Assembly (NCBI RefSeq): GCF_042654985.1
Contig: NZ_JBHSMT010000023.1
Location: forward strand, 124,001-188,000
DNA from: Paraherbaspirillum soli
GTDB taxonomy: Bacteria; Pseudomonadota; Gammaproteobacteria; Burkholderiales; Burkholderiaceae_D
DNA: 64,000 nt
Direction of reading: 5' to 3'
A program made the position numbers and the translations under genes. Positions 25,749-35,107 of the stretch are shown in pieces; position 1 is the stretch's first letter, and each line of letters starts with the position of its first letter. The notes beneath the pieces were generated by a model. The model had not been told where the DNA came from. It saw only the letters and a program-made list of their open reading frames with translations, and searched no databases.

Positions 25749-27266
25749 TTAATCGACTTGCGTCAGACTGAGATTCAACTGCGAACGCACAGCATCGTCG
25801 CTTTCAGGCTTCGGATTATTGCGTGCGAACTCGATGCGGTCGAGGTAGTCGCGCGAAATGTCGCCGGTGATGTAATTGCCGTCGAAACAGGATGCTTCGA
25901 AATTTTTCAGCATCGGATTGACATCCGAAATCGAGCGTTTCAGCGCGTCGATGTCCTGGTACACCAAGGCGTCGGCAGTAATTTCACGGCACACTTCTTC
26001 ATCGGTACGGCCGTAGGCGATCAGCTCGCCACGGGTCGGCATGTCGATGCCGTAGACGTTCGGGAATTTCACCGGCGGCGCGGCCGATGCAAAGATCACG
26101 CGCTTGGCGCCGGAGTCGCGCGCCATCTGCACGATCTCGCGGCTGGTGGTGCCGCGCACGATCGAATCGTCGACCAGCAGCACGGTCTTGCCCTTGAACT
26201 CGGAGCCGATCGCGTTCAATTTCTGGCGTACCGATTTCTTGCGGATCGCTTGCCCGGGCATCAGGAAGGTGCGGCCGATGTAGCGGTTCTTGATGAAGCC
26301 TTCGCGATATTCGAGATTCAGCTTAAGCGCCAGTTGAATCGCGGCAGGACGCGAGGAGTCCGGGATCGGCATCACGACGTCGATATCGCCGTGGGAAAAT
26401 TCGCGCTTGATCTTGTCGGCCAGGTACTCGCCCATTTTCAGGCGCGTCGCGTACACCGAGGCGCCGTCGATGATCGAATCCGGGCGGGCCAGATACACGA
26501 ACTCGAACGCGCATGGATTCAGGCTCGGGTTCTCGGCGCATTGGCGGTTATACAGCTTGCCGTCAATGTCGATGAAGATCGCTTCGCCCGGCATCACATC
26601 GCGCAGGAAGCGGAAGCCCAGGCCTTCGAGCGCGACCGATTCGCTAGCGATGACGTATTCGGTGCCTTTGTCGGTTTCATTGGCGCCTATGCACAGCGGC
26701 CGAATCCCGAACGGGTCGCGGAATGCCAGTAGGCCATGGCCGGCAATCTGCGCCACCACCGCATACGATCCGCGTACCCGCTTGTGGACCATGGCGACCG
26801 CCTTGAACAAGGCATCGGGATCGAGCGAATAGCCGATCGTGGCTTGCTGAACTTCATGCGCCAGCACGTTCAGCAGGACTTCCGTGTCGGAGTCGGTGTT
26901 GATGTGCCGGCGATCGTTCTTGAACATCTCGATCTTGAGCTGTTCGGCGTTGGTGAGGTTGCCGTTGTGCGCCAGGATGATGCCGAACGGGGCATTGACG
27001 TAAAACGGTTGCGCCTCTTCCGCGCTGGCGGTGCCGGCGGTTGGATAGCGCACTTGGCCGATACCGTAATTGCCGGGTAACGAGCGCATGTTGCGGGTCC
27101 GGAAAACGTCGCGCACCAAGCCGTTGGCCTTGTGCATGAAAAATCCGTTGCCGTGGTTGGTTGCGATGCCCGCTGCGTCCTGGCCGCGATGTTGCAACAG
27201 CAACAAGGCGTCATAGATCAGTTGATTGGCGGGGTTTTGGGATGCGATGCCGACTATGCCACACAT
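25749..27266 (-). CDS. purF: Amidophosphoribosyltransferase
   Basis: 505 residues. It catalyses the first committed step of purine synthesis (PRPP + glutamine to phosphoribosylamine). The N-terminal nucleophile Cys2 is in MCGIVGIAS, exposed directly without a propeptide. The class II glutaminase features include LAHNGNLTN. The PRPP-binding motif is VLLVDDSIVRGTTS. The genomic order cvpA-purF-metZ is common in beta- and gammaproteobacteria. Confidence 0.97.
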   Translation of the reverse strand: MCGIVGIASQNPANQLIYDALLLLQHRGQDAAGIATNHGNGFFMHKANGLVRDVFRTRNMRSLPGNYGIGQVRYPTAGTASAEEAQPFYVNAPFGIILAHNGNLTNAEQLKIEMFKNDRRHINTDSDTEVLLNVLAHEVQQATIGYSLDPDALFKAVAMVHKRVRGSYAVVAQIAGHGLLAFRDPFGIRPLCIGANETDKGTEYVIASESVALEGLGFRFLRDVMPGEAIFIDIDGKLYNRQCAENPSLNPCAFEFVYLARPDSIIDGASVYATRLKMGEYLADKIKREFSHGDIDVVMPIPDSSRPAAIQLALKLNLEYREGFIKNRYIGRTFLMPGQAIRKKSVRQKLNAIGSEFKGKTVLLVDDSIVRGTTSREIVQMARDSGAKRVIFASAAPPVKFPNVYGIDMPTRGELIAYGRTDEEVCREITADALVYQDIDALKRSISDVNPMLKNFEASCFDGNYITGDISRDYLDRIEFARNNPKPESDDAVRSQLNLSLTQVD

Positions 27267-27318
27267 GGTGGACTCCTAAACAAAAAACAATTTAAAGACG
27301 TCCTACTATTCAAACAAA

Positions 27319-27807
27319 TCAAAACTGCACTCGGCGCGCAAATTCGCCGGGCAAAAACGGTTTGACGCTGCGCGCCGCGGCTTCCGCCTGCGGGCTCAGC
27401 ATGGCATCGCGCCAGAAAGGCTGCTGCGGGATGGCGGTTGTGCCGCACACCAATACCACCGCCAGCACGATCACCACGCCACGCGCCAGGCCGAACAAGC
27501 CGCCGAGACCGCGATCCGCAAGCCCAAGGCCGGTCGCCTTGACCAAGGCATCGACTGTCATGCTCAGCAACATCATCAATAATCGTACGCCGACAAATAG
27601 GGCCAGGCAGGCGACGATCAGCCGCGTCACATTGCCCGGAATGACCTCGGGCAGCAACTTCGCCAGACTTTCACCATAGGCGTTAGCCACCAGCAGCGCA
27701 ACGACCCAGCTCGCCAATGACAGGATTTCCTTGAGCAAGCCGCGCAAAATGCCGATCAGGATCGAGCAGAGCAGCACGAACAACACCAGGTAATCGAAAA
27801 TTGTCAC
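27319..27807 (-). CDS. cvpA: CvpA family inner-membrane protein
   Basis: 162 residues from a GTG start. Four hydrophobic segments begin with FDYLVLFVLLCSILIGILRG, the typical CvpA pattern. It was first linked to colicin V production in E. coli, and its real function is poorly defined (envelope homeostasis). It sits directly upstream of purF, as in E. coli, and is probably co-transcribed with it. Confidence 0.9.
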   Translation of the reverse strand: MTIFDYLVLFVLLCSILIGILRGLLKEILSLASWVVALLVANAYGESLAKLLPEVIPGNVTRLIVACLALFVGVRLLMMLLSMTVDALVKATGLGLADRGLGGLFGLARGVVIVLAVVLVCGTTAIPQQPFWRDAMLSPQAEAAARSVKPFLPGEFARRVQF

Positions 27808-27859
27808 TGTGCCTCTGGGTCTATCGCAGTGTCTTTACTTGCACCGAACACGGTCCGCA

Positions 27860-28792
27860 TCAACCCGGCACCAAGCTGCCGTTCAGGCCCAGCTTGGCGA
27901 GTTTGACACGCACTTTCTCTGCCTCTTCCTTATTGCTGAACGGGCCGACACGGATACGAATGCGCTCGCCGGACTGGGTCGGGATTTTTTGCGTATAGGA
28001 GTGAATCCCGGCTTCTTTCAGCTTGCCCTGCAATTCATTCACTTTATCTTGCGATGCCAATGCGGCGACCTGCAGCACGAATTTGGCGGGCTTTTTGTCG
28101 CTTGCGGCCGGAGCGTCGGCGCGCCCGTCCAGAATCGCCAATGCGCGTGCCGCGTCTTCATGCCTATCGGCGGTACTAGGGTTTGGTTTGGATTCCGGCC
28201 TGGACTCTGGCTTCGGGTCTGATTTTGGCTTTGGTTCCGGCTTGGGTTTGGCCTCCGCCTTGGGCATGCCATCAATCGGTGCGACTGCTTTTGGGGCTGA
28301 AGGAGCGACTGCTGTGCTGGTTGCGGCCGCCGGTTTCGGCGGTTGCGGAATCATCGGCGCCACTGCGGTACTGGCTGGCTCGACGATTTCCTCTTGCTGA
28401 TCGAGGCTGTTGGCATTGCTGACCGGCGTAGGCGCGCTCGATACGGCAGATGCTGCACTTTCTGCCGGTTTGTCGCGGGAAGGGATTTGAATCGCGATAT
28501 CGTCGGCCAGCGGCTTCTGTTCGGAGTCCAGGATCATCGGCAGCACGATGACAACCGCCAGCACCAGGGCCACCGCGCCGACCAGGCGGCGCCGGGCGCG
28601 CTTCTTCTCCGGCAACACTGGATCTACTGCTTCATTGGGATGCTTGCCCGCCTTGCCTTTGCCTCGGCTGCGGCCAACCGGGGCTTCCTCATCGAAACGC
28701 GCATCGGATCGGGAATCGGATCGGGAATGATACGCCCCCTGTTCGGAGCTGGTTTGCTGCTTGTTTTTACGAAGAAAAGAGAACAAACCCAT
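27860..28792 (-). CDS. SPOR-domain septal protein (DedD/FtsN-like)
   Basis: 310 residues. A charged cytoplasmic N-terminus precedes one membrane helix (LVGAVALVLAVVIVLPMIL, about 69-87). A long Pro/Lys/Ala-rich periplasmic linker includes alternating Pro-Lys repeats. The C-terminal SPOR domain (about 230-310, FVLQVAALASQDKV ... IRVGPFSNKEEA) binds denuded septal glycan. It precedes cvpA by 52 bases, and folC lies immediately upstream on the same strand. Confidence 0.9.
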   Translation of the reverse strand: MGLFSFLRKNKQQTSSEQGAYHSRSDSRSDARFDEEAPVGRSRGKGKAGKHPNEAVDPVLPEKKRARRRLVGAVALVLAVVIVLPMILDSEQKPLADDIAIQIPSRDKPAESAASAVSSAPTPVSNANSLDQQEEIVEPASTAVAPMIPQPPKPAAATSTAVAPSAPKAVAPIDGMPKAEAKPKPEPKPKSDPKPESRPESKPNPSTADRHEDAARALAILDGRADAPAASDKKPAKFVLQVAALASQDKVNELQGKLKEAGIHSYTQKIPTQSGERIRIRVGPFSNKEEAEKVRVKLAKLGLNGSLVPG

Positions 28793-28845
28793 GCGATATA
28801 TTTTGAAAGGTTGACGAGATTTCAGTGAAATTCGCTCGAAAATCG

Positions 28846-30156
28846 TCAGTGAAATCCAGACTTCCTGGCTTCCATCACGCCAGCAACCGTCAGGAACGAT
28901 CCGAAAACCACAATTCTATCATTCTCACCCGCCCGGCTTAAGGCATTTGCATATGCTTGCGCTGGAGTAGCAAAAGTCTGGATGCTGGCCTCGGCGTCGG
29001 CCCCATCCTCCGCCTTGACCCCGGCCGCCAATAAGCGCTCCTGCAGCTGCTCGCCGCTGGCGGCACGCGGCAGCGGCAACGCGGTCAGGCACCAGTGATC
29101 GACGCGGGTCTTGATTTGACTGACGATGCCTTCGATATCCTTGTCCAGCATGGCGCCGAAGACGGCGTAGGTGTATGGATGGAAACCCATATTGTCCAGA
29201 TTTTGCGCCAGCGTCGCTGCCGCGTGCGGATTATGCGCGACATCCAGGATCACCAGCGGTTGTCCCGGCAATACCTGGAACCGCCCGGGCAAGTCCATCA
29301 TGACGAAACCGCTGCGCACTTCCTGCGCGCTGACCGGCAATTGGGTGCGCAACGATTCCAGCGCAGCCAGCGCCGCCGATGCATTCAGCAGTTGGTTGGC
29401 GCCGCGCAGGCTGGGGTAGCCCAAGGCATTGCGGCGTTGGCCGCGGCCGCCGTAATTCCATTGTTGCTTGTCGCCGGTGTAGTTGAAATCCCGACCCAGC
29501 AGCCACAGATCGGCGCCGATCGCGTTGGCATGCTCGATCAACGATTGCGGCGGCACCGGATCGCTGCAAATGGCGGTTTTCCCGGCCCGGAAAATCCCGG
29601 CCTTTTCGAAACCGATCTTCTCGCGGGTATCGCCCAAATAGTCGGTGTGGTCGATATCGACGCTGGTGACGATGGAAACATCGGCATCGACGATATTGAC
29701 CGCATCCAGCCGCCCGCCCAGACCGACTTCCAGGATCACCACATCGAGCTGGGCTGCCGCCAGCAGATGCATGATGGCCAGCGTTGTAAATTCAAAATAG
29801 GTCAGCGAAATATCGCCGCGCTGCGCTTCCACCGCCTCAAAACTGGCGATCAGCGCCGCATCCGACGCGGACGTGCCGCCAATCCGGGCGCGCTCATTGA
29901 AGTCGAGAAAATGCGGCTTGATGTACAACCCGACCTTATAGCCGGCCCGCAACAGGATGGATTCCAGCATCGCGCAGGTTGAGCCCTTGCCGTTGGTGCC
30001 GGCCACCATGATGACCGGACAGGCAAACTGCAGCTGGAGCCGGTCCTTGACTTGCCGCACCCGGTCCAGGCCCATGTCGATGGTTTTGAAATGGCGTGAT
30101 TCGAGTAGTGCAAGCCAGTCGGCAAGAGTTACCGGAGCGGTCGGCGTATTTGACAT
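28846..30156 (-). CDS. folC: Bifunctional dihydrofolate synthase / folylpolyglutamate synthase
   Basis: 436 residues from ATG 30156, after the accD terminator; an upstream in-frame start would run through that hairpin. The Mur-ligase-type P-loop is VAGTNGKGSTCAML. The family signature ILEVGLGGRLDAVN and the central HTDYLG segment follow. It adds glutamate to dihydropteroate and folates. It belongs to the accD-folC-SPOR-cvpA-purF run. Confidence 0.95.
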   Translation of the reverse strand: MSNTPTAPVTLADWLALLESRHFKTIDMGLDRVRQVKDRLQLQFACPVIMVAGTNGKGSTCAMLESILLRAGYKVGLYIKPHFLDFNERARIGGTSASDAALIASFEAVEAQRGDISLTYFEFTTLAIMHLLAAAQLDVVILEVGLGGRLDAVNIVDADVSIVTSVDIDHTDYLGDTREKIGFEKAGIFRAGKTAICSDPVPPQSLIEHANAIGADLWLLGRDFNYTGDKQQWNYGGRGQRRNALGYPSLRGANQLLNASAALAALESLRTQLPVSAQEVRSGFVMMDLPGRFQVLPGQPLVILDVAHNPHAAATLAQNLDNMGFHPYTYAVFGAMLDKDIEGIVSQIKTRVDHWCLTALPLPRAASGEQLQERLLAAGVKAEDGADAEASIQTFATPAQAYANALSRAGENDRIVVFGSFLTVAGVMEARKSGFH

Positions 30157-30170
30157 TTCAGAGCCCAACG

Positions 30171-30199
30171 AAAAAGCCCGAACCGTCAACAGTTCGGGC
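30171..30199 (-). terminator. Intrinsic terminator between accD and folC
   Basis: Read on the minus strand: stem GCCCGAAC / GTTCGGGC, eight-base loop, then TTTTTC. It lies about 20 bases after the accD stop and just before the folC ATG. folC therefore either has its own promoter or depends on partial read-through. Confidence 0.8.
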
Positions 30200-30219
30200 C
30201 ATAAAAACGACAATCAGCA

Positions 30220-31092
30220 TCAAGCGATGGATTCGGCCGGCTGGTTTTGCAGCAACGCCAGCAAACGCGCAATTTCTTCGCGCATCTTGCGACGGTCGAC
30301 GATCATGTCGACGGCGCCTTTGGTGACCAGGAATTCAGCGCGCTGGAAACCTTCCGGCAGCTTTTCGCGCACGGTATTTTCGATCACGCGCGGACCGGCA
30401 AAACCGATCAGTGCTTTTGGCTCGGCGATCACCACGTCACCCATGAACGCAAAAGAAGCCGAAACGCCGCCCATGGTGGGATCGGTCAGAACGCTGATAA
30501 ACGGCAATTTCTTCTCCGACAACTTGGTCAGCATGGAAGTCGTTTTCGCCATTTGCATCAAGGACAGCAAGCCTTCCTGCATCCGCGCACCGCCGGTGGC
30601 AGTGATGCAAATGAAAGGTACTTTCTGTTCCAGCGCGACTTGCGCGCCGCGCACGAAACGTTCGCCGACGACCGAACCCATCGAGCCACCCATGAATTCG
30701 AATTCGAAACAGGCGACCACCACCGGCAAGCTCATGATCGAACCGCCCAGTACCACCAGGGCGTCGGTTTCGCCGGTTGCATCCATTGCAGCCTTCAGCC
30801 GGTCAGGATATTTTTTGCTGTCTTTGAACTTGAGGGTATCGATCGGCAATGCTTCCTGGCCGATTTCAAAACGACCGCCGGTATCCAGCAACGCGTCGAG
30901 GCGTTCGCGCGCGCGGATACGCAGATGATGGCTGCATTTTGGGCAGACATGAATGTTTGATTCCAGATCGGTGCGGTACAGCACGGCTTCGCAAGATGGG
31001 CATTTGACCCATAATCCTTCTGGGATTGACTTGCGGGTCGACGTGTCACTGCGCTGAATACGTGGGGGGAGTAACTTTTCTAGCCAGCTCAT
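30220..31092 (-). CDS. accD: Acetyl-CoA carboxylase carboxyltransferase beta subunit
   Basis: 290 residues. An N-terminal zinc ribbon is formed by two CxxC pairs (CPSC and CPKC, about 33-55). The crotonase-like carboxyltransferase core includes GGARMQEGLLSLMQMAKT. It pairs with AccA to make malonyl-CoA for fatty acid synthesis and thus also for APE chain extension. A strong AAGGAGG lies seven bases before the ATG. It lies downstream of trpA, the conserved proteobacterial order. Confidence 0.97.
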   Translation of the reverse strand: MSWLEKLLPPRIQRSDTSTRKSIPEGLWVKCPSCEAVLYRTDLESNIHVCPKCSHHLRIRARERLDALLDTGGRFEIGQEALPIDTLKFKDSKKYPDRLKAAMDATGETDALVVLGGSIMSLPVVVACFEFEFMGGSMGSVVGERFVRGAQVALEQKVPFICITATGGARMQEGLLSLMQMAKTTSMLTKLSEKKLPFISVLTDPTMGGVSASFAFMGDVVIAEPKALIGFAGPRVIENTVREKLPEGFQRAEFLVTKGAVDMIVDRRKMREEIARLLALLQNQPAESIA

Positions 31093-31187
31093 GGAGCGAC
31101 CTCCTTCAGATTTTTTTCCTGCCGAATTGTACCTTTAACCCCGGAATGGCGGTAGTTGGCAAACAGTCACCTAATTACAGCGAAAAC

Positions 31188-31985
31188 TCACTCATCCAGC
31201 GCCTTGCGAATCCCGCTGACAAAAGCCTGCACCGCAGCCACCGCCTGCTCGCGCGGCGTATTTTCCAGCTCCTGAATAATCCGGCTGCCGATCACCACCG
31301 CGTCCGACACCTGGGCCACGGCCTTGGCGGTAGCGGCGTCGCGGATGCCGAAACCGACCCCTATTGGCAATTTGACATGCTGACGTATCGCCGCAATGCG
31401 CGCCGCCACTTCGGCGGTGTCGATATTGGCAGCGCCGGTCACGCCCTTGAGCGAGACGTAGTAAGTGAAGCCGCTACCGACTTTCGCCACCTGCGCAATC
31501 CGCTCGTCGGTCGAGGTCGGCGCCAGCAAAAAGATCGGATCCATGCCGTTGGCTTGCATTTTTTGCGCGAATTCTTCGCACTCTTCCGGCGGGTAATCGA
31601 CCACGATGGCGCCATCAACACCGGCTTCTTTAGCGGCGGCAATGAAGGCATCCACCCCCATCCGCTCCAGCGGATTGGCATAGCCCATCAGGACCACCGG
31701 CGTGTTTGCATTGGTTTGACGGAACGTGCGGACATAACCCAGCACGTCATGCAGGCTGACGCCGAACTTCAACGCGCGCTCGCAGGCGCGCTGGATTACC
31801 GGTCCCTCGGCCATCGGATCGGAAAACGGCACCCCCAACTCGAGGATGTCGGCGCCGCCGGCCACCAGCGCATGCATCAGCGGTACCGTCAATTCCGGTG
31901 CAGGATCGCCTGCCGTGATGAAGGGGATCAAGCCTTTTTTGTTGTTTGCGGCTAGTGCCGATAGTGTTTTTTGAACTCTGGACAT
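31188..31985 (-). CDS. trpA: Tryptophan synthase alpha chain
   Basis: 265 residues. TIM-barrel subunit that cleaves indole-3-glycerol phosphate. The catalytic Glu is in LELGVPFSDP and the catalytic Asp in VVDYPPEE. The phosphate-binding loop is GVGFGIRD. It lies downstream of trpB in the trpF-trpB-trpA-accD order; 102 bases separate it from trpB, with no obvious gene between. Confidence 0.97.
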   Translation of the reverse strand: MSRVQKTLSALAANNKKGLIPFITAGDPAPELTVPLMHALVAGGADILELGVPFSDPMAEGPVIQRACERALKFGVSLHDVLGYVRTFRQTNANTPVVLMGYANPLERMGVDAFIAAAKEAGVDGAIVVDYPPEECEEFAQKMQANGMDPIFLLAPTSTDERIAQVAKVGSGFTYYVSLKGVTGAANIDTAEVAARIAAIRQHVKLPIGVGFGIRDAATAKAVAQVSDAVVIGSRIIQELENTPREQAVAAVQAFVSGIRKALDE

Positions 31986-32087
31986 GATGTATTCGGATTA
32001 TTTGTTCTTTTCAGCCCGTAGCGCATGTGGACCATGCACTACGGGGACGGCGGCTAAAGGGTGCTCTAAGTGGCTATTCGGCTTAAC

Positions 32088-33359
32088 TCAAGCCAGCTTC
32101 AGCCGCTCGGCGACCGTATGCATGTCCTTGTCGCCGCGGCCGGACAAATTGGCCAGAATGATTTTATCTTTGGGTAAAGTCGCTGCCAGTTTGGCGGCGT
32201 ATGCCAATGCATGGCTCGATTCCAGCGCCGGGATGATCCCCTCAATCCGGCAACAGGTATGAAACGCGGCCAGCGCCTCGTCGTCGGTGATGGTTTCGTA
32301 AGTCGCCCGCCCCGCATCTTTCAGCCAGGAATGCTCGGGGCCGACGCCGGGATAGTCAAGACCGGCGGAGATCGAATGGGTCTCGATGATCTGGCCGTTT
32401 TCATCCTGCAGCAGATAAGTCCGATTGCCATGCAAAACGCCGGGCGAGCCGAGCGTCAGCGATGCCGCATGCTTGCCGCTGGCGAGCCCCTCCCCTGCGG
32501 CTTCTACACCGACCAGATTGACCTCCTGGTAATCGATATACGGGTAGAAAATACCCATCGCATTGGAGCCGCCGCCAACGCAGGCGACCACGTGATCCGG
32601 CTGCCGGCCTGCCATCTCCGGCATCTGCGTCAGACATTCGTTGCCGATCACCGATTGGAAATCGCGCACCATCACCGGATACGGATGCGGGCCGGCGACG
32701 GTACCGATGATGTAGAAAGTGTTTTCAACATTGGTCACCCAGTCGCGCATGGCTTCGTTCAATGCATCTTTCAGCGTCTTCGAGCCCGATTCGACCGGCA
32801 CCACCTTGGCGCCCAGCAGATTCATCCGATAGACGTTTTGCTTTTGCCGCTGGACGTCCTCGCTGCCCATGTAGACCACGCATTCGAGACCAAAGCGCGC
32901 GCAAATGGTGGCGGTGGCGACACCGTGCATGCCGGCGCCGGTTTCGGCGATGACTCTCGGCTTGCCCATCCGCTTGGCCAATAAAGCCTGGCCGATGACG
33001 TTATTGATTTTGTGCGCGCCGGTGTGGTTCAGGTCTTCGCGCTTGAAGTAAATCTGGGCGCCGCCTACCTGCTCGGACCAGCGTTTGGCATGATAAATCG
33101 GGCTGGGACGACCGACATAGTGTTTCAGTTCGCTATGGAACTCAGCCAGGAATTGCGGTTCGTGTTGATATTTGGCGTAGGCTTGCTGCAGTTCGCTCAA
33201 TGCCAGCGTCAGCGTTTCTGACACGAAGCTGCCGCCGTAGATGCCGAAATGCCCGGTGGCGTCCGGCAGATCGTAATGCGCAGCTTGAGCTTGTTGAATG
33301 ATTGGGCTGGCAGTCTGCTGGTGCTCGGCATTCTGCTCGATCGGATTGAATGTTTTCAT
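32088..33359 (-). CDS. trpB: Tryptophan synthase beta chain
   Basis: 423 residues from ATG 33359. PLP enzyme that joins indole and serine. The PLP lysine is in LNHTGAHKINN and the Gly-rich phosphate site is GGGSNAMG. The N-terminus is about 20 residues longer than the E. coli protein. An in-frame extension upstream of 33359 would encroach on the 57-base gap after trpF and is not supported. Confidence 0.97.
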   Translation of the reverse strand: MKTFNPIEQNAEHQQTASPIIQQAQAAHYDLPDATGHFGIYGGSFVSETLTLALSELQQAYAKYQHEPQFLAEFHSELKHYVGRPSPIYHAKRWSEQVGGAQIYFKREDLNHTGAHKINNVIGQALLAKRMGKPRVIAETGAGMHGVATATICARFGLECVVYMGSEDVQRQKQNVYRMNLLGAKVVPVESGSKTLKDALNEAMRDWVTNVENTFYIIGTVAGPHPYPVMVRDFQSVIGNECLTQMPEMAGRQPDHVVACVGGGSNAMGIFYPYIDYQEVNLVGVEAAGEGLASGKHAASLTLGSPGVLHGNRTYLLQDENGQIIETHSISAGLDYPGVGPEHSWLKDAGRATYETITDDEALAAFHTCCRIEGIIPALESSHALAYAAKLAATLPKDKIILANLSGRGDKDMHTVAERLKLA

Positions 33360-33416
33360 GGAATTTTTCTCTGCAATGTGTGCTGACGGCGCGATGCCGT
33401 GTACTGCCAATTTACG

Positions 33417-34085
33417 TCAGCTGAAACTAGCGTCGGCCTGACGTACTGCGTCAATGAAGGCGCGTATTTTGACAGCGTCCTTGATACCCTTGTCTTGTTC
33501 GACACCGCTGCTGATATCGACTGCGAAGGGACGTACACGCTGTACCGCGTCAGTCACATTGTGCGTGCTCAAGCCACCACTTAAAACGACCTGAGGCGCG
33601 AGTTCTTTTGGGATGAGAGACCAATCAAATACCTTTCCGCTACCGCCATAATTTTCGACCAGCGTATCCAGCAACAAACCGGCAAACAGCCGGCTGCCGG
33701 AGCGATATGCCAACTCGCATTCTAGCAAATCAGCGGCAACAGTTGCAGCGCCAATTCGCATCGCACGGATAAACGGCCGATTTACCTGGTTGGCAATGGC
33801 GGCGCACTGCTCTACGTTTTCATCGCCATGAAATTGCAACAAGGACAGCGGCAGCTGTGCGACGACTTCACTGACCTGCTCCGGACTGGCGTTGACAAAC
33901 AAGCCCACGGTGGTGACAAAAGGCGGCACTGCGGCCATCAGGCGAGCGGCTTGCTGCGGGGCGAGGTAGCGCGGGCTGTTCGGATAAAACACAAAACCAA
34001 TCGCGTCTGCGCCGGCCGTAACCGCGGCCTGTACATCCTGCTCGCGGGTCAAACCGCAAATCTTGATTCGGGTACGGTGGGTCAT
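33417..34085 (-). CDS. trpF: Phosphoribosylanthranilate isomerase
   Basis: 222 residues. Monofunctional TIM-barrel isomerase. The catalytic Cys is in IKICGLTREQDV, the general-acid Asp in AVDISSGVE. It lacks a fused trpC domain, as usual in betaproteobacteria, where trpC lies elsewhere with trpE/G/D. It is read with trpB and trpA. Confidence 0.96.
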   Translation of the reverse strand: MTHRTRIKICGLTREQDVQAAVTAGADAIGFVFYPNSPRYLAPQQAARLMAAVPPFVTTVGLFVNASPEQVSEVVAQLPLSLLQFHGDENVEQCAAIANQVNRPFIRAMRIGAATVAADLLECELAYRSGSRLFAGLLLDTLVENYGGSGKVFDWSLIPKELAPQVVLSGGLSTHNVTDAVQRVRPFAVDISSGVEQDKGIKDAVKIRAFIDAVRQADASFS

Positions 34086-34167
34086 TTGGACTATTTAAGC
34101 TGATCTGAATGTTCGCAATATACCACTGGCTAGGCATTCCAAAATCGCACCAAAATCCGACACGGGC

Positions 34168-34980
34168 CTATATCCAGGGCAATATCGCAACCTGCTGCTG
34201 CGGCAAATTCCACTTTGAATCGTAGCCTACTTGCGCCAGGTATAAGCCGTCAGGCATGAAGGTCGGCGCGGAGAGGCTGCGGTCGCGCTGCTGCAGCAAC
34301 TCAGCGATCCATTCAGGCGGCCTCTTGCCGATACCGGCGTAAATCAGCGAACCCATGATGTTGCGCACCATGTGGTGCAAAAAAGCATTTGCCTGCAGGC
34401 TGAACACGATCAAATCGCCGCGTTGTTCGATGCGGATTTGGTCCATGGTCCGTACCGGCGATCGCGCCTGGCACTCGACAGCACGGAAAGCGGAAAAGTC
34501 ATGGGTACCAATCAGATGCGCCGCGGCCTCGCGCATCAGTTCCACGTCCAGCGGACGGAAACACCACCCGACCTTCCCCTCCAACAGCGGGGAACGCACC
34601 GGATGGTTGTACAACAGGTAATGGTAAGTCCGTGTCGTAGCGCTAAACCGAGCGTGGAATTGATCGTCGGAAGTGGTCCCTTGATCCGCCTGCGGCGTCT
34701 CGCAAGCCCAGCGCACGGCGATCGACGGCGGCAGGAATGCATTCAATCCGCGCACCCAGGAAGACGTATCCCGCGCCAGCTCGGTATCGAAATGCACCAC
34801 CTGCTCCAGTGCATGCACGCCAGAATCCGTGCGGCCGGCGCAGGTGGTCGCAATCATGGCTTGCGTAAATTTTTGCAACGCGGCCTCCAGCCGGTCCTGC
34901 ACGGTTTTACCGTTAGGCTGGGTCTGCCATCCTTGCCAAGGGGCGCCGTCATACTGCACCCCGAGAACGATTCGCTTCAA
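34168..34980 (-). CDS. truA: tRNA pseudouridine(38-40) synthase TruA
   Basis: 270 residues from the TTG at 34980, which has GGAG five bases upstream and begins the family-typical KRIVLGVQYDGAPWQGWQ. A longer frame would need an unsupported N-terminus. The catalytic Asp is in AGRTDSGVHALEQ. It modifies uridines 38-40 in the anticodon arm of several tRNAs. It lies between trpF and fimV, a known linkage in Pseudomonas and betaproteobacteria. Confidence 0.95.
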   Translation of the reverse strand: MKRIVLGVQYDGAPWQGWQTQPNGKTVQDRLEAALQKFTQAMIATTCAGRTDSGVHALEQVVHFDTELARDTSSWVRGLNAFLPPSIAVRWACETPQADQGTTSDDQFHARFSATTRTYHYLLYNHPVRSPLLEGKVGWCFRPLDVELMREAAAHLIGTHDFSAFRAVECQARSPVRTMDQIRIEQRGDLIVFSLQANAFLHHMVRNIMGSLIYAGIGKRPPEWIAELLQQRDRSLSAPTFMPDGLYLAQVGYDSKWNLPQQQVAILPWI

Positions 34981-35107
34981 TACAACTCCAGTGCCAAAAA
35001 GACAGGCGGTAATAGCACCTGCAAAAAAACTCGTCAAGAAATGCAAACGGGCGCCAGCATCTCGCCGCGCCCGTTCAAAGCAAACACCAGCTATTTAATA
35101 TTGCTTG